From CAYWGR01 sp964458015 (GTDB lineage: Bacteria; Planctomycetota; Planctomycetia; Pirellulales; Thermoguttaceae): a stretch of 15,312 nucleotides of DNA. Each line of letters begins with the position of its first letter. Positions within the stretch are counted from its first letter, which is position 1. Location: NCBI GenBank assembly GCA_964458015.1, contig CAYWGR010000140.1, positions 1-15,312 on the forward strand, in the 5' to 3' direction. Below, piece after piece: positions 6,550 to 13,266 of this stretch. Position numbers and translations under genes: made by a program. Below the pieces are notes generated by a model. The model made no database searches. It was not told where the DNA came from and was given only the letters and a program-made list of their open reading frames with translations.

Positions 6550-7062
6550 ATGGGCAGAAGAAGGAAGAGGCATCCACAGGGCGATGTGGAACTGAACCTG
6601 GCCGCCATGCTCGACATGGCGTTCCAGTTGCTCACGTTCTTCATCCTCACCTTCCGGCCGGCCCCGGTCGAAGGGCAAATTTCCTTGCGGCTTCCGCCGC
6701 CCCAGGCGGTGATCAACAGCAAGAATGCCAAGCCGGCGGGTGAAGACACCAACAGCAAAGATCCCGTTCAGGGCGTGAATACGCTGACGATCAGCATATT
6801 CGCCAATACCACGGGTTCGATCGAGCAATTGGGCGTCGGCGAAACGATGGTAACCGGCATTCCCGCTTTGAACGGCAAGCTGAAGGAAGTCTTTTCCGAC
6901 GAAGGCAATCCCTTTGATCAGGTGATTATCCAGATCAGCGATACTTGCCGCTACGACGAATTGATGAAAGTCGTGGAGGTTTGCACAAAGCAGGAAATCT
7001 TCGTCGACGGAAAGAAGCAGAAGTTGTCGAAACTGAGTTTCGTGGAATTGCCCAGCGGCTAA
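6550..7062 (+). CDS. ExbD/TolR family biopolymer transport protein (second copy)
   Basis: A 170-residue second ExbD, clearly diverged from the first. It has a basic N-terminus (GRRRKRH), then ELNLAAMLDMAFQLLTFFILTF with Asp22 as the proton-carrying residue. The periplasmic domain is longer, with an inserted polar stretch (about 55-80) and an end segment DQVIIQISDTCRYDELMKVVEVCTKQ. A strong ribosome binding site, AAGGAGG, lies within the last codons of the upstream gene, and only one base separates stop and start, so translation is coupled. Two Asp-bearing ExbD proteins encoded together suggest a heterodimer, or two alternative motors sharing one ExbB. Confidence 0.92.
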   Translation: MGRRRKRHPQGDVELNLAAMLDMAFQLLTFFILTFRPAPVEGQISLRLPPPQAVINSKNAKPAGEDTNSKDPVQGVNTLTISIFANTTGSIEQLGVGETMVTGIPALNGKLKEVFSDEGNPFDQVIIQISDTCRYDELMKVVEVCTKQEIFVDGKKQKLSKLSFVELPSG

Positions 7063-7078
7063 TACAGGGAGCAATCCT

Positions 7079-8158
7079 ATGCGCCGCTTTTGGCGAGAAC
7101 CGCAGCCCCGCAGCATGTTTCGCGGTGGAGAACTGCCGCGCATTATGGGCGGTATTCTCATGCTGCTCATTCTCTATATGTTGTACGGCTGGATGCGCGA
7201 CGTGAACACGTGGCGTTGTTTGGCCAAAAGTGATGAAGAAACCGCTGCCGCGAACCCTTCCGGCGCGGAACCTTCGGAGCCGACGACTCCGCTGCCCGAA
7301 GCAACGGGGCCGACCGACGAGGATCAGGATCAGGTGGAGGAGGCCGGCAATGAGTTTCAAGTGCTCGTGGACGGCGGACTCGGCCTGCAACGCGAGGAGA
7401 TGGAACCGTATGACCGAGTGGTCGAATGGGTGAAAAACCAATCCTTCGACCGACTCTATCGGCGGGCCAAAAAGGACCTCTGGTACTCGGATCTGTGCAG
7501 CACGCCGGATCGATACCGAGGGGCAATCTTGGCTCTTGACTTGGAAGTCCGCCGTGCGAAGTCGATCGACGAAAATCGGTACGGCGTCAAGCTTCACGAG
7601 GCTTGGGCGCTGACCGACGAGTCGCGAGGACGATTGTACGATGTTGTGGTGTTGGATTATCCCAAGGAGATGCCGGTCGGATATAAGGTTTATGCGAAGG
7701 CGAAATTCGCGGGATATTTTCTGAAACTGCAAGGATACGAATCAGGCGGCGCGAAACCCGGTCAGGCCCCCGACAAGGCCCCGTTGTTGATCGGCCGGCT
7801 GAAATGGGAACCAATGGCGGTGGCGGCGCCGCCCATGGATACGAAACAGGAGTGGATGTGGGGGTTGGCCCTACTGGCGATCATCGGCGGCGCTTTTGGA
7901 GTGCGGTACGTCTATTACAAGTGGATTCGCAAGAAGCCGGAATCTCGGCCTGAAATTGCCTCGGCGACGCCGGGAGAAGTGATTCCGATCGATGCTTGGC
8001 TCGAACGTTCGGCATTCAACGCGGACGTTTCGGGGAATGACGACGACGAAGACGACGATTACGATGATGGGGACCGACGACCCGGCGGACACAACGGACA
8101 CGGCCCTCTGCGGTTCTCACCCCGGCTTGACGGGGAGGGAAAGGAAGACCGATCATGA
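7079..8158 (+). CDS. Two-helix membrane protein with exported domain and acidic tail (unknown)
   Basis: 359 residues; not a family I recognise. A basic N-terminus (RRFWREPQPRSMFRGG) precedes TM1 (about 22-39). Residues 41-257 should lie outside the membrane: first a Glu/Pro-rich linker, then a compact domain (about 105-245) with several beta strands (RGAILALDLEVRR, GRLYDVVVLDYP, GYKVYAKAKFAGYFLKL). TM2 is at about 258-280 and is followed by basic YKWIRKK, then a cytoplasmic tail with an Asp run (DDDEDDDYDDGD, 321-332) and a Gly/Pro/His segment. A good ribosome binding site (AGGGAG, 7 bases spacing) and a 16-base gap after the second ExbD place it in the same operon. Its stop codon overlaps a tiny ATG-initiated frame (8155-8184). 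By position it is a candidate accessory subunit of the ExbB/ExbD motor. Confidence 0.85.
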   Translation: MRRFWREPQPRSMFRGGELPRIMGGILMLLILYMLYGWMRDVNTWRCLAKSDEETAAANPSGAEPSEPTTPLPEATGPTDEDQDQVEEAGNEFQVLVDGGLGLQREEMEPYDRVVEWVKNQSFDRLYRRAKKDLWYSDLCSTPDRYRGAILALDLEVRRAKSIDENRYGVKLHEAWALTDESRGRLYDVVVLDYPKEMPVGYKVYAKAKFAGYFLKLQGYESGGAKPGQAPDKAPLLIGRLKWEPMAVAAPPMDTKQEWMWGLALLAIIGGAFGVRYVYYKWIRKKPESRPEIASATPGEVIPIDAWLERSAFNADVSGNDDDEDDDYDDGDRRPGGHNGHGPLRFSPRLDGEGKEDRS

Positions 8159-8184
8159 GCGACGGAACGTTAAAAGTGTTATAA
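8155..8184 (+). other. Nine-codon minigene overlapping the upstream stop
   Basis: ATG overlaps the preceding TGA as ATGA, has a purine-rich AAGGAAG 7 bases upstream, and reads MSDGTLKVL before a TAA that lies inside the TATAAT hexamer at 8180-8185. It could be a coupled leader peptide, the relic of an earlier start of the next gene, or chance. No further support is visible. Confidence 0.25.
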
Positions 8185-8185
8185 T
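8177..8185 (+). promoter_or_regulatory. Extended -10 promoter upstream of the toroid gene
   Basis: TG-T-TATAAT is a perfect extended -10 element in the 73-base gap before the 8232 start codon. No good -35 is seen 16-18 bases upstream, which is typical of extended -10 promoters. A short inverted repeat, ATTAC (8184-8188) and GTAAT (8192-8196), lies over the expected start site. It could drive the toroid, TPR and VWA genes apart from the ExbB/ExbD genes. Confidence 0.5.
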
Positions 8186-8231
8186 TACTCTGTAATAAGT
8201 AATGATTTGTTCGTAGGGAGCTGAGCGGAAG

Positions 8232-10079
8232 ATGGCAGAGCAAGAAGCAGAAAAAAAAGTCGAGAAAAAAGCCGAGAAAAAAGCGGCTGAAAAAAAGCCG
8301 AAACATGCCGAGCTGCCCATGGAGTTCGAGCACGAAGGCATCGGCGAGCGAATGAAGCACTGGGTTCAGGAAGAGGGACCCTGGTGGCTTTGCAGTTTCG
8401 TTTTCCACATGGTCTTGGTTTGTTCGTTGGCTTTGATCAGCACGAAGGTCGTCGAAAAGATCCAAGACGACGCCCCTTCGTTTGACGAAGCGACGATGGA
8501 CAAGCCGGCTGAAGTGCCGAAGGAGATCGAGCGTTTCGAGGTTGGTGAGACTCCTGAAGACCCGACCGAACTCTCGACCGATACGCTGGCATTGGAAAAG
8601 CCTGCCCAGGCCGCCGTGGAAGAGAAGTATTACGACGATAGCCCGACGTTCACCGAGAAGGGCGGCGGAGTATCGGTTGCCAGCAACCAGCCGAACTTGG
8701 GCGGTCTTGGCGGGTTCGATATCAAGGGCATCGGTTCCGGTCCCGCGGTGAAGGGCAAGGGCGGCGTGGGTGTCGGCGTCGGCACGGGCACGCATCCCGG
8801 CAGCGGCGGCGACGGCTGGGGATTCGGCGGCCGCGGCACCGGCCATCGCAAGGCCATGCTTGGCAGCGGCGGCGGAACACGTCAATCAGAACGTGCCGTG
8901 GCGGCTGCTTTGAACTGGATTGCTCGGCACCACTCGCCCGACGGAAGTTGGGGATTGACGGCCATCAAGTCGCGATGCAAAGACGCCAGTTGCACGAACG
9001 AAGCGGCGGGCGAGCGTCCCGCGGGCGGCACGGCTTTAGCGCTCTTGCCGTTCTTCGCCGCCGGCCAAACCCACGAATCGCGTGGTCGGTATAAGCAAAC
9101 GATCTATGCCGGCATTTCCTATCTGGTGAAGAATCAGAAGAAAGACGGCGATTTGCGCATCGGCACCGGGGCCCAAATGTATGACCACGGCTTGGCGGCA
9201 ATCGCCTTGTGCGAATGCTACGGCATGACCGGCGACAAGCTTGTCGGCCGCGCGGCACAATCGGCGTTGAAATTCATCGAACAGGCTCAAGACCCGGCGG
9301 GCGGCGGTTGGCGTTATGAACCGCGTCAGGCGGGCGATACATCGGTCGTCGGCTGGCAGCTTATGGCGCTCAAGAGCGGTATGATGGCTTATTTGACCGT
9401 CAATCCAGCCGTGTTTGAGAAAGCCAAGATGTTCCTCAAGTCGGTATCCTCGGGTTCCACGGGCAGCATGGGCTTCGGCGGCACATTTGGTTACGACAAG
9501 CCGGGCGCTACGCCCACGTTGACGGCAGTGGGTTTGTTATGCTGCCAGTACATGGGATTGCCGCGCACCGATCCGGCGATGATCGAAGGCACGGCCATGA
9601 TCATGGCCAACCAGCCGAGCAATCCGGTGAACAACATTTATTATGGTTATTACGCGACCCAGGTGATGCACAACCAACCGGGGCCCGACTGGGACACCTG
9701 GAACCGGAAGATGCGCAATGCCTTGATCAATTCGCAATGCAAGGAAAATAGTTGTGCGTCTGGAAGCTGGGATCCGAAAAACGACGCCTGGGGTAAATCC
9801 GGCGGCCGGTTGATGGTGACCAGTTTGTCGGCGCTGACGCTTGAGGTATACTACCGCTACTTGCCGTTGTACAAGCTCGACAAGGAAGGCGGCGCCGGTG
9901 CCGCGGAGAAACCGGCCGAGAAACCGGCGGCACAACCAGCGGCCAAGCCGGCCGATGCCAAGCCAGCGGCGCAACCGCCCGCAGCCAAGCCGGCCGATGC
10001 CAAACCGGCGGCGCAACCGCCGGCGCCACCCGCGGCCAAACCCGCGGACAAGCCGGCCGAGGCGAAACCCGCGAAATAG
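8232..10079 (+). CDS. TonB/TolA-like single-pass protein with terpene-cyclase-like alpha/alpha toroid
   Basis: 615 residues. Residues 1-24 form a Lys/Glu-rich cytoplasmic stretch encoded by A-rich codons. The single TM helix is at 51-70. A Glu/Pro-rich segment (75-135) and a Gly-rich segment (143-216) follow. Residues 218-545 resemble prenyltransferase/squalene-oxidase repeats: RAVAAALNWIARHHSPDGSWG, TALALLPFFAAG, DHGLAAIALCECYG, AAQSALKFIEQAQDPAGGGW and TLTAVGLLCCQYMG. The tail (555-615) is Ala-Pro-Lys low-complexity sequence with a 14-residue tandem repeat. The TM helix has Ser55, His59, Leu66 and Ser70, the S-x3-H-x6-L-x3-S spacing of TonB and TolA. The cyclase DxDD motif is absent, so catalysis is doubtful. 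Two CKxxSC motifs (249-254, 503-508) flank the toroid. The start has GGAG 11 bases upstream. The likely role, inferred, is an energy transducer for the adjacent ExbB/ExbD motor. Confidence 0.88.
   Translation: MAEQEAEKKVEKKAEKKAAEKKPKHAELPMEFEHEGIGERMKHWVQEEGPWWLCSFVFHMVLVCSLALISTKVVEKIQDDAPSFDEATMDKPAEVPKEIERFEVGETPEDPTELSTDTLALEKPAQAAVEEKYYDDSPTFTEKGGGVSVASNQPNLGGLGGFDIKGIGSGPAVKGKGGVGVGVGTGTHPGSGGDGWGFGGRGTGHRKAMLGSGGGTRQSERAVAAALNWIARHHSPDGSWGLTAIKSRCKDASCTNEAAGERPAGGTALALLPFFAAGQTHESRGRYKQTIYAGISYLVKNQKKDGDLRIGTGAQMYDHGLAAIALCECYGMTGDKLVGRAAQSALKFIEQAQDPAGGGWRYEPRQAGDTSVVGWQLMALKSGMMAYLTVNPAVFEKAKMFLKSVSSGSTGSMGFGGTFGYDKPGATPTLTAVGLLCCQYMGLPRTDPAMIEGTAMIMANQPSNPVNNIYYGYYATQVMHNQPGPDWDTWNRKMRNALINSQCKENSCASGSWDPKNDAWGKSGGRLMVTSLSALTLEVYYRYLPLYKLDKEGGAGAAEKPAEKPAAQPAAKPADAKPAAQPPAAKPADAKPAAQPPAPPAAKPADKPAEAKPAK
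9942..10025 (+). repeat. 42-bp tandem repeat encoding AKPADAKPAAQPPA twice
   Basis: Two head-to-tail copies of a 42-base unit (9942-9983 and 9984-10025) encode the same 14 residues, with a few synonymous differences. Looser copies of the KPA/AQP theme lie on both sides. The tail would be extended and positively charged, like TonB spacer sequences or linkers that lie against peptidoglycan. Copy number could change by slippage or recombination. Confidence 0.7.
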
Positions 10080-10092
10080 TATTGGTTAATTA

Positions 10093-10160
10093 TGCGGAAT
10101 AAGCTTGTGGAGGGTGGCGCGGGCGAGTGAAACTTGCCTGGGCCACTCTGCTTTTCCGCA
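10093..10160 (+). terminator. Large imperfect hairpin between the toroid and TPR genes
   Basis: TGCGGAATAAGC (10093-10104) pairs with GCTTTTCCGCA (10150-10160) with one bulged base. Inside, GAG..TGGC can pair with GCCACTC with a two-base bulge. The stem has no T run after it. CTTGC (10133-10137) can instead pair with GCAAG (10158-10162), which would break the outer stem. It may be an mRNA processing or attenuation site within the operon that sets the ratio of the downstream genes. Confidence 0.35.
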
Positions 10161-10263
10161 AGGAATGCTAAGGAACAGAATCTCGAACAACACACCCTCC
10201 GCCCCTCGACGATGACATGGGGCGGGAGGGTGAATCGTCTTAATGCAAGGTGGAACCTGTATC

Positions 10264-13200
10264 ATGAAATGCGTTCATTTTCGCGCAGTTCTCTTTTCAC
10301 TGCTTTTTGCCTTCCTTGTTTCGGGAGTGGCCGGCGCTCAGGAACAGCCGCTTCAATTCATTCATGCCTTGCAGGAAAAAGGCTACGGCGACATTGCGGT
10401 CGATTATCTCAAGATACTCACCAAGCGAGAAGACCTGCCCAAAGAGGTGCGCGACGTTTTAGATCTTGAAATGTCGAAAAGTTTGAAGTCGGCCGCCAGT
10501 TCGGCTTTCGATGCCAAGGAATACGATGCCCTGATGAAGGAATCGCAGGAATACCTGGCGAAGTTCATCAAGGAAAAGCCAAACCATCCCGATGCCATGA
10601 TCGCTATGGCCTCCTGGGGAGATTTCTTGCTGAAGCAAGCGCTCGAGACGCTTCGGCAGGCAAAAGCGATGGCCAACAAACCCAAGGAGAAGGAGCAATA
10701 CGAGAAGACGTTGACCGAAGCTCGGACCGGCATTGCCGACGCCAAGAGCAAGTTTGAGCAAGCCCGCAAGAAATTCAAAGAGCGGCTCGACACGATGCCT
10801 CCGGCTCCCAAACAAACGACGCGGCGCGGTGCCGCTGCCCGCAATCCGGCTGCTGAAGCTCGCGCCCAGATGGTTTCCTATCTGAACGAAGCAGACTTCC
10901 AACTCGCCTTGATTGAATACTATCTGGCCCAAACATACTCGGATCCGAAGAATGCCGATCGAGTGGCTGGTTTGAAGAAGGCCGCCAAGATGTTCGACGA
11001 CATTTATCAGTTGAATCGCGGCTCGATCACGGGTCTTTACGCCCACATGTGGCATGGCAAGACTTCGGAAGAGCTTGGCGACGATCAGACGGCCCTGGAC
11101 ATCTACGATGAGGTGTTGGCCAACGCTCCCGCGCCGGAGGAACGCGGGGCGGAGACCGGGTTAGAGCCGCTTTTCACGCAAGTCGAACATTTCCGCTTCA
11201 TTATCATCGGGAAAGACAAAAAGAAGCAGAAAGAATACCTCGGCGAAGCGTCCAACTGGTTGAAAGACTACAAGCGATGGAAGCAGACCGAGGGCTACCA
11301 AGGCATCGCATTGGACGTCGCCAAGGCCACGCTTGCCTATTGCGAGAAATTGGAACCTTCGCAGTCAAAAAAACTGCTAAGCGAAGTTTACAAGGCCGTG
11401 AATGATTGTTCCAAGGTTCGAAGCCCTTATCAAGCGGAATTCCTGGCGTTGAAAAGGGAATTGCTCCAGAAACGCGGCGAGAGCAGCGATGAGGCAAACA
11501 CATTCGAAGATTGCGTCGCTGCCGGCGATGAATATGTCAAGGAATCGAATTGGGCGAAGGCCTTGGAGTGTTATGAAAAGGGAATCGGGATCGCCGATAA
11601 GAAAAAGACCACGAAGAAAGCGGAGGTCGATGCGGTGCGCGAGGCCATGGGCCGCGTCCAATTCATGATCGCCCGCGATTTGTTCAATAAGGGGAAACTG
11701 ACCGAGTGCATCGACATGGTCAAGAAGATCGTCGTCGATAGCGATGGCAAAGTGAAGAAAGACAGCGCAGCGGCTGCGTCGGCATCGGCGTTGGGAGTAA
11801 CCGCGGCGTTGAACATTTACGTGGGGTTGGCGGATCCCAAGGCGAATTCGCCCGCCGAGAAAATCAAGGCGGCCCTGGACGTATTGACCGGCGTCGCCGA
11901 GTTCACGATCAAGAATTGGCCCGACCGTCCCGAGGCGGATGACGCCCGCATTGCGTTGGCGCAGGCGAAAATCGTCGTGGAAGAGACTCGTGATGCGGTT
12001 AAAATTCTCGTGCGCGTCAATCCGAAATCCGAGCGTTACTCGTCGGCAATGTATCTGGCGGGGTTGAACTCGTGGCGGCTTTGCATTATCGAGCGGGCCA
12101 AGCAGAAGGGCGAGCCGGACAAGAAGCAAATGGCTGAGGATCGCGCCAGGGCGGTGGAATGTCTTGGTGCGGCCTTGGAGATTTTCAAGAAGCAATTCGA
12201 GGCCGGCAAGCCGTTGCCGAAGTACATGCTTGAAACGCAACTTCTTTTGGCCGAAATCCGCCAGGACGGCGGCGAGTCGAAAGAAGCGGTTGAATTGTAT
12301 CAGCCGCTGGTGGATATGGCGAAGGCCGATAAGAAGCCTACGTTTGATGCGAATACGATGCGGATCTTTCTCGGCGCGGTTCGGGCGTATTCGTCATTGG
12401 ATAAGTTGGATAAGGCCGGCGAAGTCGGCTCGCTGTTGATCGAGCTTGGGCCCGATACGCCGGAAATTAATGATTCGCTGATGCGTTTTGCCAGATTGTT
12501 GAACGTGGAACGCCAAAAGGCCGACGCTGCCGTGACGAATGCCGAAGCCGGCAACGAGCCGGGAGCGTTGGATGCCGCCAAAACCAAACTGGGGGCGGTC
12601 CAGGAGTTGCTCGGTAAAATTCTCGTCAAACTGGCCGTGCGCAAGGAACTTGGCCTCGGCAGCATGATGTTCATTGGCGAAACGTTGAACACGATCGGCA
12701 TGACGAACGAGGCCAGTGAACAGTTTCAGCGAATCATCAAACGCACCGAGGAAGATCCCCAGTTCGCCAAGGAGGCAGCCAAGGCCATGAGCCGCATCCG
12801 TGCCGAACTGCTCAAAGTGCTGCGCGATCAAGGCAAGTACGAAGACGCGATCAAACAGGTTAATAAACTGATCGAAACGAACCCCAACGCCCTGGCGCTG
12901 CTCATGGAAAAGGGCCGCATTTTGGAAGCGTGGGCCGAAAAGAATCCGGCGAAGTTCGAGGATGCCGTCAAGCATTGGGCCGATCTGCGCAATCGCTTGC
13001 AGCCCATGAAGAAAAAACCGCCCGAGTATTTCGAGGTCATGTATAACGTGGCCAAGTGCCTGATGCGCGAAGCCGAAAAGAGCAAGGACAAAACGGTCAT
13101 TATGGACCGCGCTAATACGGCGGAAAAAGTACTCAAGTCGCCATTGATCACCCTCCGGAAGTCGATGGGGCCCGATATGGTCGCCAAGTACACTGCCTTG

Positions 13201-13266
13201 CTCAACAAGGCGATCATCATGCAGGGGCGAAAACCCACCGATACGACTACCGAGAAGAAGAAGTGA
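10264..13266 (+). CDS. Secreted TPR-like repeat protein, 1000 residues
   Basis: The start at 10264 gives a clean signal peptide (MKCVHFRAVLFSLLFAFLVSGVAGA, cut before QEQ) and AAGGTGG 10 bases upstream; an in-frame ATG at 10243 would add seven residues before it. The rest is almost wholly alpha-helical with tetratricopeptide-like pairs, for example GDDQTALDIYDEVLANAP (about 273-290), NWAKALECYEKGIGIADK (about 429) and GKYEDAIKQVNKLIETNPNALALLMEKGRI (about 857-886). A Lys/Arg-rich coiled stretch lies at about 120-185. No enzyme motif is seen, so a scaffold that binds proteins in the periplasm is the natural reading. It lies 184 bases after the toroid gene and overlaps the VWA gene by four bases (GTGA), so those two are translationally coupled. 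It is unusually long for an operon partner of ExbB/ExbD. Confidence 0.85.
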   Translation: MKCVHFRAVLFSLLFAFLVSGVAGAQEQPLQFIHALQEKGYGDIAVDYLKILTKREDLPKEVRDVLDLEMSKSLKSAASSAFDAKEYDALMKESQEYLAKFIKEKPNHPDAMIAMASWGDFLLKQALETLRQAKAMANKPKEKEQYEKTLTEARTGIADAKSKFEQARKKFKERLDTMPPAPKQTTRRGAAARNPAAEARAQMVSYLNEADFQLALIEYYLAQTYSDPKNADRVAGLKKAAKMFDDIYQLNRGSITGLYAHMWHGKTSEELGDDQTALDIYDEVLANAPAPEERGAETGLEPLFTQVEHFRFIIIGKDKKKQKEYLGEASNWLKDYKRWKQTEGYQGIALDVAKATLAYCEKLEPSQSKKLLSEVYKAVNDCSKVRSPYQAEFLALKRELLQKRGESSDEANTFEDCVAAGDEYVKESNWAKALECYEKGIGIADKKKTTKKAEVDAVREAMGRVQFMIARDLFNKGKLTECIDMVKKIVVDSDGKVKKDSAAAASASALGVTAALNIYVGLADPKANSPAEKIKAALDVLTGVAEFTIKNWPDRPEADDARIALAQAKIVVEETRDAVKILVRVNPKSERYSSAMYLAGLNSWRLCIIERAKQKGEPDKKQMAEDRARAVECLGAALEIFKKQFEAGKPLPKYMLETQLLLAEIRQDGGESKEAVELYQPLVDMAKADKKPTFDANTMRIFLGAVRAYSSLDKLDKAGEVGSLLIELGPDTPEINDSLMRFARLLNVERQKADAAVTNAEAGNEPGALDAAKTKLGAVQELLGKILVKLAVRKELGLGSMMFIGETLNTIGMTNEASEQFQRIIKRTEEDPQFAKEAAKAMSRIRAELLKVLRDQGKYEDAIKQVNKLIETNPNALALLMEKGRILEAWAEKNPAKFEDAVKHWADLRNRLQPMKKKPPEYFEVMYNVAKCLMREAEKSKDKTVIMDRANTAEKVLKSPLITLRKSMGPDMVAKYTALLNKAIIMQGRKPTDTTTEKKK

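Noticed and set aside
8016..8885. 289-codon minus-strand frame across the toroid gene start
   Set aside because: It spans the intergenic promoter and the A-runs, so its Phe-rich stretch is just the reverse of the Lys codons; no start signal.
8883..9866. Functional squalene-hopene cyclase (shc)
   Set aside because: The DxDD acid motif is missing, the domain is only about 330 residues, and it is tethered to the outside of the inner membrane by a TonB-like helix.
8232..10079. Calling the transducer gene tonB or tolA
   Set aside because: The TM motif matches, but the TonB C-terminal domain and the TolA domain III are absent, so only a TonB/TolA-like label is justified.
9901..10079. Histone H1-like DNA-binding tail (AKP repeats)
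   Set aside because: Similar composition, but it lies on the exported side of a membrane protein, so contact with DNA is unlikely.
11377..12240. 287-codon minus-strand frame inside the TPR gene
   Set aside because: Antisense shadow: the plus-strand frame is continuous for 1000 codons with TPR character, while this product is Arg/His/Leu-rich and shows no family features.
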